Origin: Salipiger sp. H15
GTDB taxonomy: Bacteria > Pseudomonadota > Alphaproteobacteria > Rhodobacterales > Rhodobacteraceae
Direction: 5' to 3'
DNA: 64,000 bases
Assembly: GCF_040409955.1 (NCBI RefSeq)
Contig: NZ_CP123384.1
Span: forward strand, 372,001-436,000
Positions 51,789 through 62,105 of this stretch are shown piece after piece (the stretch's first letter is position 1; each line of letters opens with the position of its first letter). The translations under genes were made by a program, and so were the position numbers. Under the pieces are notes generated by a model. That model worked only from the letters and a program-made list of their open reading frames with translations, was not told where the DNA came from and searched no databases.

Positions 51789-52373
51789 TCAGCGGACCGC
51801 CTCGATCGCGTAATATTCGTACCTTTCCTCGCCCTCGGTGTCCGAAAACCCCGAAAGAAAGGACAATCCGAGCCCCGGCAGCCAGCTCAGGTAATCAATC
51901 GTCCCGTCCTCGTAGCGCTGGATGATCGGCATCATCTCGTAAGTGCAGGCCCCGAAAGAGATTTCGGTGAGCGGGCCGAAGCGGAAGCTGAGCATCTCGG
52001 AGCGCAGGCTGCCGGTCTCCTTCACCGCGACCTTGACCGCCCAGCTTCCCGCCGGCTTCGGCTCGGGCATGGCGGCGGGGGTGACGGGATAGCCGTAGGT
52101 GATCCGCGTGACGGGCACCGGCTCGCCCTCCTCGAGGTCGATCGCCTCGAGCAGGTAGACCCCGGCGCCGAGCAGGGTGCGGCTGATCGCGACGCCGTCC
52201 TGCTCGTAGACCGAGCGGATCACCGCGGGGCCCTGGCGGGTGAAGAGTTCCGAGGCGCCCTCCGGGCCGCGCAGGCGGATGCCTTTCTCGAGGTCAGCAG
52301 CAGAGGGACAGGGTGCGGCCAGGGCAAGACCCGGGAGGAGGGTCAGCACGAAGGCCAGCGGAGCGAAGTGCAT
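51789..52373 (-). CDS. Periplasmic hypothetical protein in the urease locus
   Basis: This is a 194-residue secreted protein. It has a Sec signal peptide ('FVLTLLPGLALA', cleavage before 'APCPSAADLE'). The mature part starts with a lone Cys near residue 22 and has a second Cys near 140. There is no lipobox, and no family is recognised. The strand-rich mature region has several short Tyr-containing segments ('EERYEYYAI' end). An AAGGA site supports the ATG at 52373 over one three codons upstream. It lies just past ureC in the same direction. Confidence 0.75.
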   Translation of the reverse strand: MHFAPLAFVLTLLPGLALAAPCPSAADLEKGIRLRGPEGASELFTRQGPAVIRSVYEQDGVAISRTLLGAGVYLLEAIDLEEGEPVPVTRITYGYPVTPAAMPEPKPAGSWAVKVAVKETGSLRSEMLSFRFGPLTEISFGACTYEMMPIIQRYEDGTIDYLSWLPGLGLSFLSGFSDTEGEERYEYYAIEAVR

Positions 52374-52438
52374 GGGAGACATCCTTACGGGCCGCCCTTT
52401 GCGGCCCGCAAGCAATCTATCCAATCCCGGCGGGAAGG

Positions 52439-54178
<1,740 letters not shown>

Positions 54179-54198
54179 CAGGAGTCGTCCTCGGGTTG

Positions 54199-54555
54199 TC
54201 AGTTCGGCAGGAGCGCGCGCAGATCCTCGCTGCGGCGCCGGGTTAATCTGGTCAGGCAGCTCACCTCGACGAGGGGCTGGATCGTGCCGCCCTCGTAGGG
54301 CGCGGCCTCGGCGGTGCAGGCGGCGTCGCGGAAGGGGATCCAGGCGCGCTGCGCGGCGCGGACCTGCGCCATCACCGGCTCGGAGGCGCTGGCCTTCAGC
54401 TGGGCATAGACCGCGTTCAGCTCGGCATCGGCCGCCGCGTACTCGCGCCCGGCGCAATCCCGCATCTCGACGGTGGTCTGGGCGTTGCTGCATTGCGCGG
54501 CGGCCGCATCGGCCAAAAAAAGCGCAGCCGCTGCGATGAGCGCAATCCCGGCCAT
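54199..54555 (-). CDS. LprI/DUF1311 family secreted protein
   Basis: This is a 118-residue secreted protein. A Sec signal (to about residue 24, 'AAAAQC') is followed by a DUF1311 (lysozyme inhibitor LprI N-terminal) domain with its Cys pattern: '[32 protein letters not shown]' start and '[14 protein letters not shown]' near 88. Four conserved cysteines are visible. The family's role is uncertain (lysozyme inhibition is shown for only some). It lies 20 bases upstream of ureC and divergent from the cytochrome gene. Confidence 0.85.
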   Translation of the reverse strand: MAGIALIAAAALFLADAAAAQCSNAQTTVEMRDCAGREYAAADAELNAVYAQLKASASEPVMAQVRAAQRAWIPFRDAACTAEAAPYEGGTIQPLVEVSCLTRLTRRRSEDLRALLPN

Positions 54556-54655
54556 GCGAATCCCCTTTGTGCGGACGCGGGAGGCGAGTAACGTCCTCGT
54601 GACGCTAGAGAAGTCCATTTTCCCTCCCAGCAAGCTCATCAGCAAGGAGTATGGA

Positions 54656-55498
54656 ATGTTCAGGTCTACGATTGCAGGACTTTCGCTGCTGGCGCTCGGC
54701 GCCGGGGCAGCGGGTGCCGCGGGTGATGTCGCCCGGGGCGAATACCTCGTGAGGGGTCCGATGGGCTGCGGCAACTGCCACACGCCCTTCGGCGAGGCGG
54801 GGTTCGACATGAGCAAGGAGCTCGCGGGTCGCCTCGTCGAGGACAACCCCATGTTCACCGCCTACTCGGCCAATATCACGCCGGGCGGCGAGGTGGCCGG
54901 CTGGAGCGATGCCGAGCTCATGCGCGCGATCCGCGAGGGCATCCGCCCCGACGGCTCGCTGATCGGGCCGCCCATGCCCTTCACCATGTACAGGGACCTC
55001 GGCGATGACGATCTTGCCTCGATCGTCGCCTTCCTGCGCACGATCCCGGCGGTCGACAACGAGGTGCCCGAGTCCGAGTACCGCATGCCCCTGCCCCCGG
55101 CCTATGGCCCGCCCGTGGAAAGCGTCACCGCACCCGAGCGCGGCGTGACGGTCGAGTACGGCCACTACCTCGCCACGGCGGTCGCGCATTGCATGGAGTG
55201 CCACTCGCCGATGGGCGAGAAGGGCCCGATGATCGACCCCGAGCACCTCGGTCAGGGCGGGTTCGAGTTCCACGGCCCCTGGGGCAGCGTCACGGCGCCG
55301 AACCTCACCAGTTCCGAGGACGGGCTGGCGGGCTACACCGACGAGGAGCTGAAGACGATCATCACCCAGGGCAAGCGACCCGACGGCGAGGCGATGATGC
55401 CGCCGATGCCCTACGGCTACCTTGCGCACATGACCGACGACGACGTCGCCGCGGTGATCCTCTACCTGCGCAGCCTGCCGCCGCTGCCCGACGCCTGA
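54656..55498 (+). CDS. Di-heme c-type cytochrome within the urease locus
   Basis: This is a 280-residue secreted cytochrome with two heme motifs: 'CGNCH' near 37-41 and 'CMECH' near 178-182, each in a separate cytochrome c domain (class I). Candidate distal Met residues occur in 'PPMPFTMYRDL' and 'MMPPMPYGYLAHM'. It resembles the cytochrome subunits that serve membrane alcohol, aldehyde or sugar dehydrogenases, though only a two-heme version. Signal peptide: 'LLALGAGAAGAAG'. The ATG at 54656 has AAGGAG upstream. It is on the opposite strand to every urease gene, splitting ureAB from ureC. Confidence 0.88.
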   Translation: MFRSTIAGLSLLALGAGAAGAAGDVARGEYLVRGPMGCGNCHTPFGEAGFDMSKELAGRLVEDNPMFTAYSANITPGGEVAGWSDAELMRAIREGIRPDGSLIGPPMPFTMYRDLGDDDLASIVAFLRTIPAVDNEVPESEYRMPLPPAYGPPVESVTAPERGVTVEYGHYLATAVAHCMECHSPMGEKGPMIDPEHLGQGGFEFHGPWGSVTAPNLTSSEDGLAGYTDEELKTIITQGKRPDGEAMMPPMPYGYLAHMTDDDVAAVILYLRSLPPLPDA

Positions 55499-55592
55499 GC
55501 CACGCGCGATCCGGCGTGCCAGCGACTGGCGCGCCGGGTCCTTCCGGGGCGGGACTGCGGGGATTGCGGCGAGCAGGATCAAGGCGCCCCCG

Positions 55593-55781
55593 TCACTTCA
55601 CCAGCACGGGACCGCAGATGCCCACCCGCGCCAGCGGCACCGGGCGGGCAAGGGGCACCGCGCGCACCTGGCTCCGGCCAAGCTCGAGCCAGGCCTCGGC
55701 CATCTGCGCCTGCAGGGCAATCACCTGGCCCGTGCCCCGCATCATCAGGGCCGCCCAGTCGAAGGGTGTCATGAAGACCAT
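55593..55781 (-). CDS. Small hypothetical protein in the urease locus
   Basis: This is a 62-codon gene with an excellent GGGGAGGA ribosome site. The product has a hydrophobic, helical first half ('TPFDWAALMMRGTG', 'IALQAQMAEAWLELGRS'), then Val/Pro/Arg-rich residues and 'GICGPVLVK' at the end. The helix is amphipathic; no family is assigned. It follows the 109-residue gene by 23 bases and ends 94 bases from the convergent cytochrome. Confidence 0.65.
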   Translation of the reverse strand: MVFMTPFDWAALMMRGTGQVIALQAQMAEAWLELGRSQVRAVPLARPVPLARVGICGPVLVK

Positions 55782-55804
55782 CGCCCGTCCTCCCCTGCCC
55801 GCGC

Positions 55805-56134
55805 CTACCAGCCCGAGCGCTGGCCCGGCCGGAACTGCGGCCCGCGGCGGCTCAGCCGCTTGCGGTTGCGGCGGGCCTTGGTCTCGAGCGGCGCGGAAAA
55901 GGCGTTGATCACCGTGGCCGCGGGCGCGCCGCGCATCATCGCGGTGCTTGCCTGCCACCAGGCCTGCATGAAGGCGGGGCCCTTCTCGGCGGTCATCCGG
56001 TAGGCCTCGGTCGAGGGGACGGACCACATGCCCGCGAAGCCGAGCATGCGCAGGGCCACCACGCTCTGCGCCTCGGCGCCCAGGAAACCCAGCCGCATCA
56101 TGCTGCCGGTCAGTGCCGTATATGCGTCGAACAT
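55805..56134 (-). CDS. Phasin-like hypothetical protein in the urease locus
   Basis: This is a 109-residue product that is mostly amphipathic helix, with 'MFDAYTALTGSMMRLGFLGAEAQSVV' and 'FMQAWWQASTAMM', followed by a basic tail ('KARRNRKRLSRR'). The composition recalls small phasin-like proteins or peptides found with urease genes in related bacteria; I have no firm name. It lies between ureB and the 62-codon gene, in the same direction. Confidence 0.6.
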   Translation of the reverse strand: MFDAYTALTGSMMRLGFLGAEAQSVVALRMLGFAGMWSVPSTEAYRMTAEKGPAFMQAWWQASTAMMRGAPAATVINAFSAPLETKARRNRKRLSRRGPQFRPGQRSGW

Positions 56135-56166
56135 CGCTGCCGTCCCTTTTGCTGGAAGAGGAGACC

Positions 56167-56472
56167 CTAGAGCGCCCCCATGACCTTCTGGTTGAAGCCG
56201 TAGATCTTGCGCTCGCCCGAGACCGGGATGAGCTGCACCTCGCGGCGCTGGCCGGGCTCGAAGCGCACGGCGGTGCCCGCCGCGATGTCGAGCCGCATGC
56301 CCCGCGCCGCGTCGCGGTCGAAGTCGAGCGCCGGGTTGGTCTCGGCGAAATGGTAATGCGAGCCGACCTGCACCGGCCGGTCGCCGGTATTCGCGACCAT
56401 CAGCGTGATCGCCTCGCGGTCCGCGTTGAGGACCAGTTCGCCCTCGGCGGGGAAGATCTCGCCGGGGATCAT
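56167..56472 (-). CDS. ureB: Urease subunit beta
   Basis: This is a 101-residue non-catalytic subunit that holds UreC in the urease complex. '[16 protein letters not shown]' opens it, and '[24 protein letters not shown]' near 26-49 is the conserved middle, with '[13 protein letters not shown]' at the end. Its start overlaps the stop of the 55-residue membrane protein gene by ATGA. Confidence 0.96.
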   Translation of the reverse strand: MIPGEIFPAEGELVLNADREAITLMVANTGDRPVQVGSHYHFAETNPALDFDRDAARGMRLDIAAGTAVRFEPGQRREVQLIPVSGERKIYGFNQKVMGAL

Positions 56473-56636
56473 TCGCGTCCACCCCCGTACATCCGCCAGC
56501 CGGCGAAGGCCGCCACCGCCAGCAGGGCCACGACGCTCAGCCAGGCCTCGGCGCCATGCGGGTGCAGGTGCGCGCCGGAATGCGCGAAGGCCGGGGTCGC
56601 GAGCGGCAGCGCCATGATCGGAAGGAGGTATTTCAT
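56469..56636 (-). CDS. Small His-containing membrane protein between ureA and ureB
   Basis: This is a 55-residue protein too short for usual gene calls. It has a hydrophobic N-terminus that could be a signal ('[15 protein letters not shown]'), then '[12 protein letters not shown]' with four His, then a membrane helix '[16 protein letters not shown]' and a basic end. Its stop overlaps the ureB start (ATGA) and an AGGTG site precedes it. The periplasmic His stretch could bind metal such as nickel (inference). Confidence 0.7.
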   Translation of the reverse strand: MKYLLPIMALPLATPAFAHSGAHLHPHGAEAWLSVVALLAVAAFAGWRMYGGGRE

Positions 56637-56695
56637 CGTCTCACCTGTGGTCTCTAAAGTGTCTCGTCGCGCCGGAGGTTCCGGAGAACCCGGCT

Positions 56696-56998
56696 TTACC
56701 GAATGGGATTGTGCACGGTCACCAGCTTGGTGCCGTCCGGGAAGGTCGCCTCGACCTGCACCTCGTGGATCATCTCGGGGATCCCGTCCATGCACTGCTC
56801 GGCGGTGATGACCTGCGCACCGGCCTCCATCATCTCGGCGACCGAGCGGCCGTCGCGGGCGCCCTCGACCACCGCGTCGGTGATCAGCGCCACGGCCTCG
56901 GGGTAGTTCAGCTTCACGCCGCGCGCGAGGCGCTTGCGGGCCACCTCGGCGGCCATGGCCACCAGAAGCTTGTCCTTTTCGCGGGGGGTCAGTTGCAT
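56696..56998 (-). CDS. ureA: Urease subunit gamma
   Basis: This is a 100-residue structural subunit of urease. The sequence fits the family through its length: '[41 protein letters not shown]', then '[13 protein letters not shown]', and '[19 protein letters not shown]' at the end. It is separated from ureD by 2 bases and probably translated after it. Confidence 0.97.
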   Translation of the reverse strand: MQLTPREKDKLLVAMAAEVARKRLARGVKLNYPEAVALITDAVVEGARDGRSVAEMMEAGAQVITAEQCMDGIPEMIHEVQVEATFPDGTKLVTVHNPIR

Positions 56999-57000
56999 GG

Positions 57001-57828
57001 TCAGATCATCCAGGGTCTTGGGAGTTCGGCACCCGAGAGGCGCCGCAGTATGGGGCAAAGGTGACGGCGCAGCTCGAACCCGTCAATGGCGAGCATGCGC
57101 AGCACGAGAAGGTCGGGGCCGGGCGCCGAGACGCCTGCGGTCTCGGGCAGCATCGCGCGCAGCGGCTCGACCTGCGCGGCGGCGCCGCGCGCGGCAAGCA
57201 CCACCGTCGCCATGGCCCGCGCGCCGTCCGCGATGGCCGGGTCGGCGAGATGCGCGGCGGCATTGCCCGAGAGGCGCAGCCGGTCGGACCAGATCAGCTG
57301 ACCCCCGCGCGAGATGTCGATGCGGTCGGCGTGGCGCAGGTCGGTGACGCTCTCGCCCATGGCGGCGCGGCCGAAGATCAGCGGCTCGCAGAGCAGCAGC
57401 CGCGCGTCCGGCGCCATCTCGACCGAGAGGCGGCGGTCGAGCGCCGCGCCGTCGAAGAGGATCGTCTCCTGCGGCAGCCAGTCGAGCCGTGCGCCGGGCT
57501 CCAGCACCAGCCGCGTGTCCACCCGCCCGGTCTCGCCGGGCAGCGCGCGGTAGACCCGCTCGGCCGCCTGCGTGGTCAGCGCCAGATGCGCGCCCTCGCG
57601 CGCGGTCGCGGAAATGTCGAAGGCGTCGCCGCCGGTCACCCCGCCTGAGCTGTTGAGATAGACCGCCTGCAGCGCCGACAAGCTGCGCGGAAACAGCAGC
57701 TTGGAGCTGCCGGACATGTGCAGGTCGGCGATGACGCTGGCCCCGCCCCGCCGCCGCGCGGCAAGACGCGCACGCCCGCGGGCGCGCTGCGCCGGAACGC
57801 TGCCCGAGGGCCGCGTCGGCGCGCTCAT
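57001..57828 (-). CDS. ureD: Urease accessory protein UreD/UreH
   Basis: UreD (UreH) is the scaffold on which UreF and UreG assemble to activate the urease apoprotein. The 275-residue beta-rich protein has '[16 protein letters not shown]' near 56 (the family's 'NT.GGL.GGD'), '[12 protein letters not shown]' near 82 and '[11 protein letters not shown]'-like strands. It is the first gene of the ureDAB run. There is no clear ribosome site before the ATG at 57828, so the start is somewhat unsure. Confidence 0.93.
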   Translation of the reverse strand: MSAPTRPSGSVPAQRARGRARLAARRRGGASVIADLHMSGSSKLLFPRSLSALQAVYLNSSGGVTGGDAFDISATAREGAHLALTTQAAERVYRALPGETGRVDTRLVLEPGARLDWLPQETILFDGAALDRRLSVEMAPDARLLLCEPLIFGRAAMGESVTDLRHADRIDISRGGQLIWSDRLRLSGNAAAHLADPAIADGARAMATVVLAARGAAAQVEPLRAMLPETAGVSAPGPDLLVLRMLAIDGFELRRHLCPILRRLSGAELPRPWMI

Positions 57829-58008
57829 CTGGGGCTGATCATAGGGAATGGGCCTGTCCTCCGCTTGCCCCGCGGACCCTCTTTCAGGGCGCGGCGGACC
57901 ACAAGCTGGGGCGCGGCGCGGCGGGCGCGCGGGGCCGCGACGGATTTGCCACCTGCCCGTTCGCTCGGCGAAATTCCCGCCGATGCGCAAAACATGGGCG
58001 GAACTGAA
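57829..58008. other. Region upstream of ureD
   Basis: A 180-base gap between trmO and ureD that should hold the urease promoter. A TATGAT lies about 10 bases before the ureD ATG with no good -35 match; otherwise nothing is apparent. Confidence 0.4.
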
Positions 58009-58485
58009 TCAGTCATCCTTGGGCCGCCCATGGTGCTCGCAGCGGTCCGGCTTGAGGTCGAGAAGCGGCGTTCCGTCCACGCAGTCGAGCCCCCGGACCA
58101 CCAGCACCGGCCCCTCGCGCCGCAGCAGCCGCACCGAGGAAATCCCGATCGGGTTGGGCCGCACCGGCGAGCGCAGGGCAAAGGTGCCGCGGGTCGCGCC
58201 GTCGCCGTGCGGGCTCTGGGTCAGCAGGTCGCGGCGGGCGCGGTCGAGCCAGTAGAGCACCTGCACCCGCTCGGCCCGCTCGATGCCCGCGAGCGCGGGC
58301 TCCCAGTCCGGATCGAGCTCGATGCGGCATTCGGGACCGTCGGGATCGCCCTGCCGAGGGCAGTCGCGCCGCGTGGCGAAGGGCGTGCGGATGCGGCCGA
58401 TGAAGCGCAGCTGCGCGTCCCCGGCCGGGGGCAGCGCGAGCGCGGTCTCGCCGGGGCGGATCTCGTCGTCGGTGGTCTGGCTCAT
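58009..58485 (-). CDS. trmO: tRNA (N6-threonylcarbamoyladenosine37-N6)-methyltransferase TrmO, short form
   Basis: TrmO methylates t6A37 of certain tRNAs (such as tRNA-Thr(GGT)) using SAM. The 158-residue protein has the family's 'GRIRTPFATRRDCPRQG' near 31-47, 'LYWLDRARRD' near 77 and 'RSPVRPNPIGISSVRLL' near 107. E. coli TrmO has ~235 residues; the C-terminal extension is absent here, as in other short homologues. It is a single gene with GGAAGGGAC upstream of the ATG. The window happens to contain tRNA-Thr(GGT), a known substrate type. Confidence 0.88.
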   Translation of the reverse strand: MSQTTDDEIRPGETALALPPAGDAQLRFIGRIRTPFATRRDCPRQGDPDGPECRIELDPDWEPALAGIERAERVQVLYWLDRARRDLLTQSPHGDGATRGTFALRSPVRPNPIGISSVRLLRREGPVLVVRGLDCVDGTPLLDLKPDRCEHHGRPKDD

Positions 58486-58529
58486 GGCACGTCCCTTCCT
58501 GCGTCGGCCGAAGGGTAGCGCGGCCCCGT

Positions 58530-59138
58530 TCAGCCGGCCAGCGCCGCGTCGTAGGCGGCCACGACCTCGCGCGCGCGGGCGGTCAGCTCGGCAAGGCTGC
58601 GGCCCGGCGTGTAGAGCCAGGTTCCGATGCCGAAGCCGGTGACACCCGCCGCCAGCCACTCGCCCATGTTGCCCGCGCTCACCCCGCCCACGGCATAGGT
58701 TGGCGTGCCCTGCGGCAGCACCGCCTTCATCGCCTTCAGCCCCTCGGGACCGATCAGCGAGGCGGGGAAGAACTTCAGCCCGTCGGCGCCGGTGCGCAGC
58801 GCGATGAAGGCCTCGGTCGGGGTCAGCACGCCCGGGTAGCTCAGCATCCCGGCCTTCTTGGTGGCCATGATCACCCGCTGGTTCATGTCGGGCGAGACCA
58901 CCATGCGCGCGCCGATCTGCTGGAGTCGCAGCACCTCCTCGGGGGCGAGCACCGTGCCGGCGCCGATCACCGCGTCCGTGCCGAAGCCCTGCACCATCTT
59001 GGCGATGGAGTCGAAGGGGCGCGGCGAGTTGAGCGGCACCTCGATCTTGGTGATCCCCTCGGCGATCAGCGCCTCGGTGACGGCGGGGGCCTCCTCGGGG
59101 GTGAGGCCGCGCAGGATGGCGATGATCTCGCGGGTCAT
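58530..59138 (-). CDS. dgoA: 2-dehydro-3-deoxy-6-phosphogalactonate aldolase
   Basis: This aldolase splits 2-keto-3-deoxy-6-phosphogalactonate into pyruvate and glyceraldehyde 3-phosphate in the De Ley-Doudoroff route for galactonate. The 202-residue TIM barrel has the general acid Glu in 'ITKIEVPLNSPRP' near 32 and the Schiff-base Lys in 'GADGLKFFPASLIGPEGL' near 122-139. It also has 'VGGVSAGNMGEWLAAG' near 156. The 'LKFFPA' form is that of DgoA and not Eda ('KLFPA'). Its ATG overlaps the dgoK stop. Confidence 0.94.
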   Translation of the reverse strand: MTREIIAILRGLTPEEAPAVTEALIAEGITKIEVPLNSPRPFDSIAKMVQGFGTDAVIGAGTVLAPEEVLRLQQIGARMVVSPDMNQRVIMATKKAGMLSYPGVLTPTEAFIALRTGADGLKFFPASLIGPEGLKAMKAVLPQGTPTYAVGGVSAGNMGEWLAAGVTGFGIGTWLYTPGRSLAELTARAREVVAAYDAALAG

Positions 59139-60028
59139 TCTTGTGTCTCCGTCTTGCGGGCCGCCTTCAGCCCTTCGAGCGTCATGCGCTCGGCATCGGC
59201 GATGAGCACCGGCACGGCGAGCTTGTCCAGCGCGGCGCGGTAGTGCGAAACCAGCTTCGAGGCGCCCAGCAGGGCGACGCTCTGGCCGAGCCAGTAGGGT
59301 TTGGCCGCCGCCAGTTCCATGCCGATCAGCAGGCCCGAGAGCCGTGCCGTGGCCTTCTCGGGCGGCAGACCGTGCAGCAGCCCCTCGGCGCGCAGGGTGA
59401 AGAGTTCCGAGGCGAAACCGGCCGGGCGGCCCATCGCCTGATCGACGCCCCCGGCAAAGGCCTCATCATCCCAGCCGGTGCCAAGCCCGTGGCGCAGCAC
59501 GGATTTCTGGCTCAGCAGCTCGAAGAGCTCGCCGGTCATGAAGCTGCGGAAGGAGACGATCTCGCCGGCGCTCACATGCACCCACTTGCTGTGCGTGCCG
59601 GGCAGGCAGATCACCCCGTCGAAGCGCGGGTTGAGCGCGAGGAAGCCCGCGACCTGCGTCTCCTCGCCGCGCATCACGTCGGCGGGACGGTCCTGCGCCA
59701 CGCCCGGAAGGATGCGCACCTCGAGGCGCGGGTCCTGCGTCGGCACGGTGATCGCCTCGGCGAGCCCCGGCGGGGCGCAGGGGGTCTTCACGTAGGGGGC
59801 CTCGGCCCAGCCCTGCCGCGCCCCGGCCATGCCGCAGATGATCACCTGCGTGCCGGGCTCGAGATCGGGCAGCAGGCCCAGCAGGGTCGGCTCGAAATCG
59901 GCGGGCGTGAGGCGGCCCATGCCGGCGTCGCTCTCGGCGCGTTCAAGGACGGTGCCATCCGCCGCCATGCGCCACAGGCGCAGGTTCGACGTGCCCCAGT
60001 CCACCGCGATCCAGTCAGGTCGGGCCAT
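59135..60028 (-). CDS. dgoK: 2-dehydro-3-deoxygalactonokinase
   Basis: DgoK phosphorylates 2-keto-3-deoxygalactonate, feeding DgoA. The 297-residue protein has 'IAVDWGTSNLRLWRMAADG' near 7-25 (the phosphate 1 motif of DgoK), 'VIICGMAGARQGWAEAPYV' near 62-80 and 'VICLPGTHSKWVHV' near 140. AGGAGG precedes the ATG. It forms a two-gene operon with dgoA. No galactonate dehydratase (dgoD) or transporter of the DgoT type is in the window; the TauE-like permease just upstream may serve transport of another acid. Confidence 0.95.
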   Translation of the reverse strand: MARPDWIAVDWGTSNLRLWRMAADGTVLERAESDAGMGRLTPADFEPTLLGLLPDLEPGTQVIICGMAGARQGWAEAPYVKTPCAPPGLAEAITVPTQDPRLEVRILPGVAQDRPADVMRGEETQVAGFLALNPRFDGVICLPGTHSKWVHVSAGEIVSFRSFMTGELFELLSQKSVLRHGLGTGWDDEAFAGGVDQAMGRPAGFASELFTLRAEGLLHGLPPEKATARLSGLLIGMELAAAKPYWLGQSVALLGASKLVSHYRAALDKLAVPVLIADAERMTLEGLKAARKTETQE

Positions 60029-60133
60029 CTGTCCTCCTAGAATTGCCGCCCCGTGTTAGCGCCCGACCTTGCGGCACGCAAGGGCGGGGACCCGCAGGCG
60101 CCTGGCGGCTTGCGAAAGGCGCGCGCGCGAGGA

Positions 60134-60895
60134 TCAGACCCAGCCCCAGGCGGCGGCGACTTCCCACAGGAGGCGCAGGGTGAGCAGCGCGAGCGCGACG
60201 TTCACCGCCGCGAAGAAGAGCCGTTCGGGCAGCCAGCGCACCAGCCGCTGCCCCGACCAGGCGCCGAAGATCGCCACGGGCGCCAGCATCGCCACCCGCT
60301 GCAGGCTCTCCCAGGTCACCTGGCCGGCAAGGATGTAGGGCGGCAGCTTCATCCAGTTGATGCAGGCGAAGAGAATCGCCGTGGTGCCGACATAGGTCAT
60401 CTTCGGCAACCGCTGCGGCAGCATGTAGGCCTGGTAGGGCGGCCCGCCGGCGTGGGAGATGTAGCTGGTGAAGCCCGAGAGCGCGCCCCAGAAGAGGCCG
60501 CGGGGCACGTCGGCGGGGCGCGCGCGGTGGTCGCGGGCAAGGCGCTTCCGCAGCGCGTCGCCAAGGTAGTAGACCCCGACCAGCGCCACGATCAGCTTGC
60601 CGGTTTCCGGCGGCACGTGCGAGATGCAGAGGAAGGCGACGAGGATGCCGATCGCCGCGGCGGGGAACAGGATGCGCAGGTTGCGCGCCGAGAAGTCGCG
60701 GCGGAAGAGCCAGACCGCGTAGACGTCCGACAGGATGTACATGGGCAGCAGCAGCCCGGCCGCCGCCGCGGGGTCGATGAACATCGACAGGATCGGCACG
60801 CCCAGCATGGCGACCATCGGCATCCCGCCCTTCGAGGCGCCGACGCAATAGGTGGCGATCGCCGCCGCGACCCAGAACCCGCTTTCTTCGACCAT
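60134..60895 (-). CDS. TauE/SafE family sulfite/anion exporter-like permease
   Basis: This is a 253-residue membrane protein of the TauE/SafE family with about eight helices. Family features are 'IATYCVGASKGGMPMVAMLGVPIL' near 14-37 and 'GALSGFTSYISHAGGPPYQAYML' near 137-159. Members export or import sulfite, sulfoacetate or organic acids; the substrate cannot be read. It stands between the aldolase-like gene and dgoK, in the same direction, with AAAGGAC upstream. Confidence 0.88.
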   Translation of the reverse strand: MVEESGFWVAAAIATYCVGASKGGMPMVAMLGVPILSMFIDPAAAAGLLLPMYILSDVYAVWLFRRDFSARNLRILFPAAAIGILVAFLCISHVPPETGKLIVALVGVYYLGDALRKRLARDHRARPADVPRGLFWGALSGFTSYISHAGGPPYQAYMLPQRLPKMTYVGTTAILFACINWMKLPPYILAGQVTWESLQRVAMLAPVAIFGAWSGQRLVRWLPERLFFAAVNVALALLTLRLLWEVAAAWGWV

Positions 60896-61037
60896 GCCAC
60901 GTCCTTTCCTGTCGCGGCCCTTTCTGGAGAAAGCGCGCGAAAGGGGAAAGCGGAAAAGGTCGGGCGGCGGCGGGAGTTGCTTCGCGGCGCGCGAAGCCGG
61001 TGTTGCGCGGACGGCGGACGTGTGGCGCAGGCGCGGT

Positions 61038-62027
61038 TCAGGCGGCGCGGCTGTGGTTGGCGCGGAGCAGAGGCACGGTCAGCTCGGCATCCTCGGACAG
61101 CGGGCGCAGCGGCGGCAGGCCCGCCGCCTCGAGATCGGCGTGATAGGCCTGCACCGCCTCGCGCGAGCTCATCCCCTCGCGCACGACGCGGCGCATGGCG
61201 CGCATCATCAGCACGGGATCCTCGCATTCGAACTCGGCGCGGCTGAAGCTCGCGGTGCGCGCGCCGTAGCGTTCGCCCTGCGCCAGCCGCTCGAGACAAT
61301 CGCGGGTCGTCCCCTCGCGGCAGCCGGTGAGGCCGAAGATGACCCGCGCCGGATCCCAGCCCGCCAACTCTTCCATGGCGCGCGGGCCGTGATAGCCCAC
61401 CTCGACGAATTGCGGACGCTCCTTGGCGGCAATGCCGGCGAGGCTGCGGGTCAGCACGTCGTTGCGGTAGGCGGCGTAGTCCTCGTCGCCGGTATCGACC
61501 GGGATGCGCGGATCGGCGACGCGCAGGAAATGCCGCAGCCCGACCGCGGCGGCGCTATGGCGGAACTCGGCATAGGCGCGCAGCGTGGCATGGTCGATGT
61601 CGATGTCGTTGTAGAAGCTGAGCGCGTAGAGCCCGAGGTTGGCCACCGGGCGCACGCTTTCGAGCCGCGCGCTGCGGAAGGGCATGGCGGGGAACTGCGT
61701 GTAGCGCCCGCCGCGGACCTGCCAGATGTCGGTGTTGTCGGTGAGCCGCACCGCGGGGGTGACGTTGGAGCGCGCGTATATCCCCTCCTCGCTGAAGACC
61801 TCGGCATTGGAGAGCGAGGTGAGCACGATGTCGGCGAGGTCGCTCTCGATCACCCGGCGCATGTCGGCGCGGTAGGAGGGCGCGCTGCGCAGCCGGCCAT
61901 CGGGGTCGCGCCCGGCGGCGGAGCAGCCGCGCAGCAGGTCGGCGTCCTTGCAGAAGGTCAGGATGAAGTCGCGTGGCCCGTAGCGCCCGCCCGCGATCTT
62001 GCCCAGCTTCTCGTCGATCCGTCGCAT
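61038..62027 (-). CDS. Aldolase-like TIM-barrel protein (DhnA/class I-like)
   Basis: This is a 329-residue protein of no certain name. Several stretches read like a class I (DhnA-type) aldolase barrel: 'ADIVLTSLSNAEVF' near 64, 'QFVEVGYHGPRAMEELAGWDPARVIFGLTGCREGTTRDC' around 194-232 with the family's 'GG.AGTTRD' phosphate-loop-like motif as 'GCREGTTRD', and 'GERYGARTASFSRAEFE'. It ends with 'EAVQAYHADLEAAGLPPLRP'. The Schiff-base Lys usual for that class is not clear: 'EVGYHGP' stands where I would expect a Lys strand. The start ATG at 62027 has GGGGAC upstream. It lies near DgoA/DgoK, suggesting sugar-acid metabolism. Confidence 0.6.
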   Translation of the reverse strand: MRRIDEKLGKIAGGRYGPRDFILTFCKDADLLRGCSAAGRDPDGRLRSAPSYRADMRRVIESDLADIVLTSLSNAEVFSEEGIYARSNVTPAVRLTDNTDIWQVRGGRYTQFPAMPFRSARLESVRPVANLGLYALSFYNDIDIDHATLRAYAEFRHSAAAVGLRHFLRVADPRIPVDTGDEDYAAYRNDVLTRSLAGIAAKERPQFVEVGYHGPRAMEELAGWDPARVIFGLTGCREGTTRDCLERLAQGERYGARTASFSRAEFECEDPVLMMRAMRRVVREGMSSREAVQAYHADLEAAGLPPLRPLSEDAELTVPLLRANHSRAA

Positions 62028-62105
62028 CGCCCGTCCCCGCGCCAGCCCGTTCCGCCCGGCAGGGTGCGGCAAAGAGGTTGAGCAAACGTCAACCGCGGCG
62101 CGGGA

